Assembly: GCA_015233755.1 (NCBI GenBank)
Contig: JADFXA010000136.1
Span: forward strand, 1 to 6,283
From: Desulfamplus sp.
Lineage (GTDB): Bacteria; Desulfobacterota; Desulfobacteria; Desulfobacterales; Desulfobacteraceae
Direction: 5' to 3'
DNA: 6,283 nt
Below are positions 1-5,618 of the stretch, one piece after another. Under the pieces are notes generated by a model, which ran no database searches, had not been told where the DNA came from, and saw only the letters and a list, made by a program, of their open reading frames with translations. The position numbers and the translations under genes were made by a program. Numbering within the stretch: the first letter of the stretch is position 1; each line of letters starts with the position of its first letter.

Positions 1-1434
1 AAACGTGAAGAGTTGATTGGCAAGAGTATCTTTGAAGCAAGACCTGGCATTCATGAATTTGGTCTTGTGGATACATTCAGAAAAGTTTTACGAACAGGCA
101 AACCTCATCATCACCCGATAAAGCTGTATAAAGATGACAAGATAAATAAATACTATGAAAATTATGTTTACAGGCTTTCGTCTGGTGAAATTGTTGCTCT
201 CTTCAAAGACCAAACTCTTAAAAAACAATCTGAAGATGAGATGAAACAACTTGAAGCTAAGCTTACTCAAGCACAGAAGATGGAGGCAATTGGAACTATG
301 GCTGGCGGTATTGCACATGATTTCAACAATATTCTTTTTCCAATACTTGGATGTGCAGAGATGCTTATTGAGGATAGTCCAGAAGGAAGCACTCAAAGAG
401 AATTTCTTGGAGAAATTCTAAAAGCGGGTCATAGGGCAAAAGATCTTGTAAATCAGATTCTCACATTCAGCCGTCAAGAACAACATGAAGTTATGCCGTT
501 GTCAATTCAGCCGATTGCAAAAGAGATAATTAAACTCTCAAGAGCTATGATCCCATCAACAATCAAAATACATCAAGATATTGCAAAAAATTGCTGTATG
601 GTTATTGCTGACCCCACCCAGATGCACCAAGTGTTGATGAACCTTATCACCAACGCATTTCATGCAATGGAAGATACAGGAGGAACTTTGACAGTAAAAA
701 TTTATGAAAGCAATAAAGTTCTTGCTGACACTTATGATAGCTACACAACTACATTGTTTAGCAACTCTGGACATTTGTCTAACCAGTTAAATGGAAGATA
801 TCTCTGTATAGAAGTCAGCGACACGGGTATCGGGATTGAAGAATCTATACGCAATAGGATTTTTGAGCCATATTTCACAACAAAGGAGCAAGGAAAAGGG
901 ACAGGCCTTGGTCTTGCTGTAGTGCATGGAATTGTTAAAAGTTGTAAAGGTGATATTGTAGTAACAAGCCAACTTGGAAAAGGGACTTCTTTTAAAGTTT
1001 ATCTGCCTGGAATTGAGTTGCAAACTTTTAATCTAACGGAATCTTTACCGCTTAAAAAACATACAGGTAATGAGACTATTATGGTTGTTGATGATGAACC
1101 TGTTGTTGCAAAGATGTTAGGCACAATTCTTGAGAGGTTAGGTTATAAAGTTTCTATTCAAACAGACAGCCTTGAGGCTTTGAAAGTTTTTAAAGAAAAT
1201 CCTGCTATTTATGATTTAATTATAACAGACTTAACAATGCCGGGACTTACAGGAGATAAATTTTCTACAGCTTTGAAAGTCATTAATCCAAATGTTCCTG
1301 TTATCCTATGTACGGGTTTTAGCGCAAAAGTTGCTAATTTAGAGAAGGGTGAATTTGGTATTGATAGAGTCGTTATGAAACCAATAATAAGTCAAGAGCT
1401 GTTAAAAACAATTAGAGAGCTATTGGATGGTTGA
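1..1434 (+). CDS. PAS-domain hybrid sensor histidine kinase with C-terminal receiver domain (5' partial)
   Basis: The reading frame is open from base 1, so the true start lies left of the window. The first in-frame start-like codon (TTG at 13) falls inside a PAS domain and is not a credible start. Numbering residues from that TTG, I see the C-terminal half of a PAS domain (about 1-70), a linker helix (70-90), and a HisKA dimerisation domain with H box GGIAHDFNNIL whose phospho-accepting residue is His102. The HATPase domain follows: N box with N210 and N214, G1 motif DTGIG from D270, F box FEPYF at 284-288, and G2 motif GKGTGLGL at 294-301. A receiver domain occupies about 355-470, with acidic pocket D360/D361, phospho-acceptor Asp406, Thr434 and Lys456. 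All catalytic residues look intact. By family knowledge it autophosphorylates on His and passes phosphate to its own receiver or a separate partner. There is no DNA-binding output domain. Ligand, upstream sensor domains and membrane attachment cannot be judged from this part. Confidence 0.94.
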   Translation, partial: KREELIGKSIFEARPGIHEFGLVDTFRKVLRTGKPHHHPIKLYKDDKINKYYENYVYRLSSGEIVALFKDQTLKKQSEDEMKQLEAKLTQAQKMEAIGTMAGGIAHDFNNILFPILGCAEMLIEDSPEGSTQREFLGEILKAGHRAKDLVNQILTFSRQEQHEVMPLSIQPIAKEIIKLSRAMIPSTIKIHQDIAKNCCMVIADPTQMHQVLMNLITNAFHAMEDTGGTLTVKIYESNKVLADTYDSYTTTLFSNSGHLSNQLNGRYLCIEVSDTGIGIEESIRNRIFEPYFTTKEQGKGTGLGLAVVHGIVKSCKGDIVVTSQLGKGTSFKVYLPGIELQTFNLTESLPLKKHTGNETIMVVDDEPVVAKMLGTILERLGYKVSIQTDSLEALKVFKENPAIYDLIITDLTMPGLTGDKFSTALKVINPNVPVILCTGFSAKVANLEKGEFGIDRVVMKPIISQELLKTIRELLDG

Positions 1435-1467
1435 TTAAAAACTCAATGAGAGATAAAGCTCTATAGA

Positions 1468-1496
1468 GCCACAATATTTAGCAGACTAAATATAAT
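1468..1496 (+). promoter_or_regulatory. Possible sigma70-type promoter for the chemoreceptor gene
   Basis: A perfect -10 box TATAAT lies at 1491-1496, with a weak -35 (GCCACA, 3 of 6 matches) at 1468-1473 and a 17-base spacer. Initiation would fall near 1503, about 50 bases before the receptor's ATG. The region is AT-rich, so a chance TATAAT is quite possible. I see no convincing sigma28 (flagellar) promoter, which many chemoreceptor genes have. The 120-base gap also has no obvious terminator for the kinase gene, so read-through is possible. Confidence 0.22.
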
Positions 1497-1554
1497 TATT
1501 CAGGCTCAGGCTTTTGTGCATTTACCTTTATAAAAATTATGGAGAAGATAAATA

Positions 1555-2964
1555 ATGTTTAATAACGTAAAACTTGGGATAAAAATATACGGCGGATTTG
1601 CAATTATTATCTTGTTTGTGGCTATTGTGGCCTCTGTAGGGTACAAAAGTTTAGCAAGTGTAGTTGATAGAGTTGACAAACTTGATGATGTCAATTTGAT
1701 GGTAAAGATGATTCTTGAAGCACGAAGGCATGAGAAAAATTATATTATTCGTAAAGATGTAAGCTATATAGCAAAGGTAGATGAGAATGTTAATAAAATT
1801 ATAAAACATGCATCTCATGTAAAAGATCAATTTAAAGACCCACTTAACAAAGCACAAATGGAAGAAGTTATTCAAAAGGTGAAAGTATATTACTCTGCTT
1901 TTAGTAACTATGTATTGCTATCTCAACAACGGTTAGCAATTGAGGCAGATAACGATCAAAAGTTAAAAGATCTTACAAAGAAGCAGGAAGATGCTGATAA
2001 TGTTATGGTAAAAGCTGCAAGAGATGCTACAAAAATGTGCGAAGATGCTACAGCAGATCAAAAAGCAAAAATGGAATCAGGAATATCTTTTGCAAATAGC
2101 TTTATGTTGATAACAGGTATTTTAGCTGTTTTGCTTGGAGGGGCACTATCTTTTTTTATAACAAGAGCAATTACAATACCACTTAATAGAGTCATTGATG
2201 GGTTAAATGATGGGGCAGGGCAGGTGTCATCAGCATCAGGGGAAGTTGCAAAGGCAAGCCAATCGTTAGCAGAAGGGGCATCTGAACAGGCGGCATCTAT
2301 TGAGGAGACAGCATCATCTTTAGAGCAGATAGCATCTATGACAAAACGCAACTCTGAGAATGCAGGTCATGCTGACAAATTGATGAAAGATGCCAACGGC
2401 GTTGTACAGAAGGCAAATGAATCAATGAATCAACTTATCCATTCCATGGAAGATATTTCAAAGGCAAGTGATGCAATTTCAAAAATTATTAAAACCATTG
2501 ATGAGATTGCTTTTCAAACCAATTTGTTAGCTCTGAACGCTGCTGTTGAGGCGGCAAGGGCTGGTGAAGCTGGTGCAGGTTTTGCTGTAGTTGCAGAAGA
2601 GGTAAGAAATCTTGCAATGCGTTCTGCTGAAGCTGCAAAAAACACAGCAGTTATGATTGAGGGAACTGTTCAAAAGGTTATGGGTGGTTCAGATTTGGTA
2701 AATAGAACAAATATTGCATTTAATGAAGTAACCCAAAGCACTACAAAAATTGGTTCTCTAATTGGTGAAATTTCTGAAGCATCACAAGAGCAGACAACTG
2801 GAATTGAACAGGTAAATATTGCTGTTGCTGAAATGGATAAAGTAATACAGCAAAATGCTGCAAATGCTGAAGAGTCAGCAAGTGCCTCAGAAGAGATGCA
2901 CGCTCAGTCTGAAGTTATGCTTGGGCTTGTTAATGAGCTGGTTCTATTACTTAAGGGGAAATAG
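1555..2964 (+). CDS. Methyl-accepting chemotaxis protein, two-TM with periplasmic helical sensor
   Basis: This is a transmembrane chemoreceptor that would signal to CheA/CheW. The 469-residue protein opens with TM1 (about 12-32). A periplasmic region (about 33-178) follows that is predicted all-helical and carries EARRHEKNYIIR at 55-66, a motif I associate with four-helix-bundle/HBM-like sensors. TM2 is at about 181-203. A very short HAMP-like stretch (TRAITIPLNRVIDGL, 203-217) runs straight into the signalling coiled coil. The highly conserved hairpin tip spans about 315-364, with FQTNLLALNAAVEAARAGE at 320-338 and GFAVVAEEVRNLA after it. Glu/Gln-rich segments around 243-260 and 405-450 are likely adaptation (methylation) sites. 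There is no C-terminal CheR/CheB-tethering pentapeptide; it ends LLLKGK. The start is ATG 1555, with GGAG at 1541-1544 ten bases upstream. The ligand is unknown. The neighbouring kinase and amino acid importer are suggestive company only. Confidence 0.96.
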   Translation: MFNNVKLGIKIYGGFAIIILFVAIVASVGYKSLASVVDRVDKLDDVNLMVKMILEARRHEKNYIIRKDVSYIAKVDENVNKIIKHASHVKDQFKDPLNKAQMEEVIQKVKVYYSAFSNYVLLSQQRLAIEADNDQKLKDLTKKQEDADNVMVKAARDATKMCEDATADQKAKMESGISFANSFMLITGILAVLLGGALSFFITRAITIPLNRVIDGLNDGAGQVSSASGEVAKASQSLAEGASEQAASIEETASSLEQIASMTKRNSENAGHADKLMKDANGVVQKANESMNQLIHSMEDISKASDAISKIIKTIDEIAFQTNLLALNAAVEAARAGEAGAGFAVVAEEVRNLAMRSAEAAKNTAVMIEGTVQKVMGGSDLVNRTNIAFNEVTQSTTKIGSLIGEISEASQEQTTGIEQVNIAVAEMDKVIQQNAANAEESASASEEMHAQSEVMLGLVNELVLLLKGK

Positions 2965-3046
2965 AATAAGCCTATAAGCTGCCTTCAATTTAATATTTGG
3001 CTATACTGTTTTGATTTACAGGCGGCTTGGGAAAAAAATAAATACC

Positions 3047-3076
3047 TTGACATAATGAAACATCTTTTTTAATGAT
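3047..3076 (+). promoter_or_regulatory. Likely sigma70-type promoter of the amino acid importer operon
   Basis: A perfect -35 TTGACA sits at 3047-3052, followed by an 18-base spacer and AATGAT (4 of 6 matches) at 3071-3076. Transcription would start near 3083 and leave a leader of about 75 bases before the ATPase ATG. It lies in the 193-base gap after the chemoreceptor, where a new transcription unit is expected. The gap shows no U-tract terminator, no clear operator, and nothing I recognise as an amino-acid riboswitch. Confidence 0.5.
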
Positions 3077-3157
3077 GCGATTAAGTTCTTTACAAACTCA
3101 CTAAATGATTTACTTCCATAATATAAGCTTCTCTAAAAAAACAGGTTATATATATCT

Positions 3158-3934
3158 ATGACTTCTATGACAACACAACCCACATTGTCTGTTTACGATT
3201 TACATAAAAGTTTTGGTTCTCTAAAGGTCTTATCAGGAATATCTGTGTCTGCCTTTAAAGGCGATGTTATATCCATTCTTGGATCAAGTGGCTCAGGCAA
3301 AAGCACGTTTTTACGATGTATCAATATGCTTGAAATACCTGATAGCGGCAGAATTATTGTTGCTGGGGAAGAGATATTGATGAAAAAAAATAGGCGTGGC
3401 GAAAGTACTCCTCAAGACATGAAGCAAGTTGAACAGATAAGATCAAGATTATCTATGGTCTTTCAACAATTTAACTTGTGGTCTCACATGACTGTTCTTG
3501 AAAATGTTATTGAAGCACCTGTCCATGTTCTTAAAGTTCCTAAAAAAGAGGCTCTTGAAAGGGCAAAAAATTGTCTTGAAAAGGTGGGGATTTATAATAA
3601 GGCAAGCTCATATCCAGCTCATCTTTCAGGAGGACAGCAACAAAGAGCCGCCATTGCAAGAGCTTTAGCAATGGAGCCAGAGGCGATGCTGTTTGATGAG
3701 CCGACATCTGCTCTTGATCCTGAGCTTGTTGGTGAGGTGCTGAATGTTATCCGTTCTCTTGCCGAAGAGGGACGAACTATGCTTGTTGTAACACACGAGA
3801 TGGCATTTGCAAGAGATGTATCAAGCCGTGTAATATTTTTAAATCACGGAGTTATTGAAGAAGATGGTGAGCCAGAACAGGTTTTCGGCAATCCCAAAAG
3901 CGAAAGATTCAAGCAGTTTATCGCTGGTATGTGA
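3158..3934 (+). CDS. hisP: Polar (basic) amino acid ABC transporter, ATP-binding subunit, HisP/AotP type
   Basis: This is the cytoplasmic ATPase subunit that powers import through the two permeases encoded downstream. At 258 residues it matches the usual length of HisP. Motifs in order: Walker A GSSGSGKST (42-50), Q loop at Q103, the family-typical FNLWSHMTVLENV (105-117), signature LSGGQQQR (156-163), Walker B AMLFDE (176-181), D loop SALD (184-187), and switch His213 in VVTHE. The run NLWSHMTVLENV and the tail EPEQVFGNPKS closely resemble enterobacterial HisP as I remember it, so the HisP/ArtP/OccP branch is secure. The exact substrate is set by the binding protein. The start is ATG 3158. 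A second in-frame ATG at 3167 is possible. Neither has a good Shine-Dalgarno, and the best is CAGG at 3142-3145, twelve bases before 3158. It is the first gene of the operon, 35 bases ahead of the binding-protein gene. Confidence 0.96.
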   Translation: MTSMTTQPTLSVYDLHKSFGSLKVLSGISVSAFKGDVISILGSSGSGKSTFLRCINMLEIPDSGRIIVAGEEILMKKNRRGESTPQDMKQVEQIRSRLSMVFQQFNLWSHMTVLENVIEAPVHVLKVPKKEALERAKNCLEKVGIYNKASSYPAHLSGGQQQRAAIARALAMEPEAMLFDEPTSALDPELVGEVLNVIRSLAEEGRTMLVVTHEMAFARDVSSRVIFLNHGVIEEDGEPEQVFGNPKSERFKQFIAGM

Positions 3935-3957
3935 TTTTTTATAACATTTAATTTTAA

Positions 3958-3962
3958 AGGAG
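3958..3962 (+). promoter_or_regulatory. Strong Shine-Dalgarno fixing the GTG start of the binding protein
   Basis: AGGAG lies seven bases upstream of GTG 3970. Starting there gives a proper Lys-Arg signal-peptide N-region. The next in-frame ATG (4003) would remove that positive region and start inside the hydrophobic core, so GTG is the credible start. The site is much stronger than the one before the ATPase gene. Confidence 0.82.
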
Positions 3963-3969
3963 AAATATC

Positions 3970-4779
3970 GTGAAAAGAGTTTTATCAAAGGTTGCTGTTT
4001 CTATGTTGTGTGTTGTTGGATTGGTTTTAGCTTTTACATTTTCTATTGATAATGTAAGTGCAAAAGAGTGGAAAGAGGTTCGTATTGGAACAGAAGGGGC
4101 ATATCCTCCGTTTAACTTTACAACACCAGAGGGAGAGCTTGCAGGTTTTGATGTTGATATTGCAAAAGCACTTTGTAAAGCTATGGGAGTGAAGTGTGTT
4201 CTTGTTAAACAAGATTGGGACGGAATTATCCCAGCTCTTTTAGCAAAAAAATATGATGCTGTTATTGCATCAATGTCAATTACCGATGAGAGAAAGAAAA
4301 GCGTTGCATTTGCTGGAAAATATTACCAAACACCTGCAAAATTTATAACCAAAAAAGGGGCTGTAAAAGAGTTCTCTAAAGAGGCTATAAAGGGAAAAAT
4401 CGTAGGTGTGCAGAGAGCCACTATCCATGACAGCTATTTAACAGACAATTATGGAAAAGATGTTGAGATTAAACGCTATGGAACTCAAGATGAAGCTTAT
4501 CTTGATTTAACTGCTGGCCGTGTTGATATGCTGCTTGCTGACAGTGTTGCGCTTGATGATGGTTTTTTGAAAAAACCAGAGGGCAAAGATTATGAGTTTG
4601 TAGGTCCAGACTTGACCGATAAAAAATGGTTTGGAGAGGGTGCTGGCATTGCAATAAGAAAAGAGGACAAAGATTTAGTAGATATGTTTAATAAAGCCAT
4701 TAAAGCCATTCGTGCAGATGGGACATATAAACAGATACAAGATAAATATTTTAAGTTTGATGTTTTTGGAAAAGAGTAA
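3970..4779 (+). CDS. Periplasmic amino acid-binding protein, HisJ/ArgT/AotJ family
   Basis: This is the periplasmic receptor that delivers an amino acid to the importer. The 269-residue protein has a type I signal peptide: MKR N-region, hydrophobic core about 8-25, and likely cleavage after VSA at residue 31. The mature part is a family 3 solute-binding protein. Recognisable elements are IGTEGAYPPFNF (Tyr45 stacks on ligand in HisJ), GFDVDIAKALC (60-69), SMSITDER (101-108, with Ser101, Ser103 and the carboxylate-binding Arg108), GVQRATIHD (146-154), DLTAGRVD (179-186) and LADSVA with Asp191, the expected alpha-amino contact. Cys69 and Cys76 match the disulfide pair in HisJ. The C-terminus KYFKFDVFG is typical. 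Overall it looks closest to basic amino acid (arginine/ornithine/lysine or histidine) binders. I leave the symbol blank because the substrate cannot be fixed from sequence. It is translated from GTG and followed by a hairpin before the permease genes. Confidence 0.95.
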   Translation: MKRVLSKVAVSMLCVVGLVLAFTFSIDNVSAKEWKEVRIGTEGAYPPFNFTTPEGELAGFDVDIAKALCKAMGVKCVLVKQDWDGIIPALLAKKYDAVIASMSITDERKKSVAFAGKYYQTPAKFITKKGAVKEFSKEAIKGKIVGVQRATIHDSYLTDNYGKDVEIKRYGTQDEAYLDLTAGRVDMLLADSVALDDGFLKKPEGKDYEFVGPDLTDKKWFGEGAGIAIRKEDKDLVDMFNKAIKAIRADGTYKQIQDKYFKFDVFGKE

Positions 4780-4813
4780 TCCTTAAAGTTAAGAATTAAC
4801 CACAATTAGATTA

Positions 4814-4848
4814 TAGATTTGACAACTTTCTAAAAGTTGTCAAATCTA
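4814..4848 (+). repeat. Perfect 16-bp inverted repeat (intercistronic hairpin) after the binding-protein gene
   Basis: The left arm TAGATTTGACAACTTT (4814-4829) is exactly complementary to the right arm 4833-4848, with CTA between. Opening the innermost pairs gives a 5-base loop and a 14-bp stem. It starts 35 bases after the stop of the binding-protein gene and ends 72 bases before the permease ATG. The bases that follow (AATTTGCTG) hold only a short T run, so it is a poor intrinsic terminator. A partial terminator or a 3' mRNA-stabilising hairpin is more likely. ATTAGATT at 4805-4812 could pair with AATCTAAT at 4843-4850 as an alternative outer stem. Confidence 0.85.
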
Positions 4849-4908
4849 ATTTGCTGAATCAATTGTCAATAGACGAATAATAAAAGAAATAAAATATTCT
4901 ATAACTTT

Positions 4909-4913
4909 GGTGA
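4909..4913 (+). promoter_or_regulatory. Shine-Dalgarno-like GGTGA before the first permease
   Basis: GGTGA lies seven bases upstream of ATG 4921. It matches the 3' portion of the anti-SD-complementary AGGAGGTGA. It supports the ATG at 4921, the first methionine that gives a normal HisQ-like N-terminus. Confidence 0.5.
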
Positions 4914-4920
4914 ATCTATC

Positions 4921-5613
4921 ATGCTACTAAACCTTCATGGATATGGTCCAAGTATTTTAGAGGGAACTCTCTTAACTCTCAAAGTTTCAGTTGTCTCTTT
5001 AATCATTGCAATGGTGCTTGGATTTACAGGTGCTGTGTTTAAATTATCAAAATCACGTATTTTGAATGTTATATCGCAGAGTTACACAACTATAATAAGA
5101 GGAATTCCCGACTTAGTTTTGATGCTACTTATCTTTTTTGGTGGTCAGGTTATGCTAAATCAGATTGCACCTAAATTTGGTTATGATTCATATATAGATG
5201 TCAATCCATTTATTGCAGGGGTTCTAACAATCGGCTTTATATTTGGTGCATATATGACCGAAACCTTTAGAGGTGCTATATTGGCAGTATCTCCAGGTCA
5301 GCTTGAAGCTGGCTACGCTTTTGGAATGGGAAAACTTAAAGTATTTTTTAGAATTTTATTTCCCCAGATGATGCGTCATGCACTTCCGGGATTTGGAAAC
5401 AACTTTCTTGTTTTAATAAAATCAACCGCACTTGTCTCAATAATTGGTCTTGATGATATGGTAAGAAAAGCATCAATAGCCTCTGGCTCAACACGTCTTC
5501 CATTTACATTTTATTTTGCTGTTGCGATAATATATCTACTTATAACATCATGTTCAGGCGTTGTTTTAAGCTGGCTTGACAGAAAGTATAGTGTAGGGGT
5601 GTTAAAAGGATAA
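4921..5613 (+). CDS. hisQ: Polar amino acid ABC transporter permease, HisQ/AotQ type
   Basis: This is one of the two inner-membrane subunits of the importer. It has 230 residues, close to the usual HisQ length, with about five hydrophobic segments (roughly 13-40, 58-80, 97-118, 155-177 and 196-217). Family landmarks are GPSILEGTLLTL near the N-terminus, YTTIIRGIPDLVLMLLIFFG (55-74), GAYMTETFRGA (109-119), the cytoplasmic EAA loop (E129-A130, G135, P148, in GQLEAGYAFGMG and ILFP) that docks onto the ATPase, and NFLVLIKSTALVSIIGLDD (161-179). It ends RKYSVGVLKG, as HisQ-type subunits do. The second permease follows five bases after the stop, so the two are translationally linked. It is separated from the binding-protein gene by 141 bases that include the inverted repeat and no convincing promoter of its own, so it probably depends on read-through from upstream. 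Confidence 0.95.
   Translation: MLLNLHGYGPSILEGTLLTLKVSVVSLIIAMVLGFTGAVFKLSKSRILNVISQSYTTIIRGIPDLVLMLLIFFGGQVMLNQIAPKFGYDSYIDVNPFIAGVLTIGFIFGAYMTETFRGAILAVSPGQLEAGYAFGMGKLKVFFRILFPQMMRHALPGFGNNFLVLIKSTALVSIIGLDDMVRKASIASGSTRLPFTFYFAVAIIYLLITSCSGVVLSWLDRKYSVGVLKG
5605..5610 (+). promoter_or_regulatory. Shine-Dalgarno of the second permease, inside the end of the first
   Basis: AAAGGA lies eight bases before ATG 5619 and overlaps the last codons (Lys-Gly) of the upstream permease. This arrangement favours coupled translation of the two channel subunits. Confidence 0.75.
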
Positions 5614-5618
5614 AAAAA

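Noticed and set aside
1458..1469. Perfect palindrome GCTCTATAGAGC after the kinase gene, considered as a terminator or operator.
   Set aside because: With a minimal loop it leaves only about a 4-bp stem, and there is no T tract after it. A 12-base palindrome alone is weak support for an operator.
1501..1512. Tandem CAGGCT CAGGCT before the chemoreceptor gene.
   Set aside because: Two copies of six bases are well within chance, and no function fits its position.
2058..2351. Antisense open frame of 97 codons within the chemoreceptor gene, and shorter antisense frames elsewhere (for example 88-396, 787-1023, 4590-4805).
   Set aside because: They lie opposite strongly conserved coding sequence, have no recognisable domains, and look like by-products of the sense-strand codon bias.
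2976..3028. AAGCTGCC (2976-2983) can pair with GGCGGCTT (3021-3028) after the chemoreceptor gene, considered as its terminator.
   Set aside because: The loop is about 37 bases, the pairing includes a G-U, and the bases that follow are a run of A rather than T. On the other strand there is no T tract either.
2965..3157. The 193-base gap before the importer, considered as a lysine or other amino-acid riboswitch.
   Set aside because: I see no conserved riboswitch core, and the leader downstream of the predicted promoter is only about 75 bases, too short for a lysine riboswitch.
4000..4012. Cys14 in the binding protein's signal peptide, considered as a lipoprotein lipobox.
   Set aside because: The preceding residues are Ser-Met-Leu, with Leu at -1 where a small residue is needed. 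The Cys lies early in the hydrophobic core, and a good type I cleavage site follows at VSA (29-31).
4819..4847. TTGACA inside the hairpin, considered as a -35 box for the permease genes.
   Set aside because: No acceptable -10 box lies 16-18 bases downstream (best AAATCT), and the sequence is fully explained as an arm of the inverted repeat.
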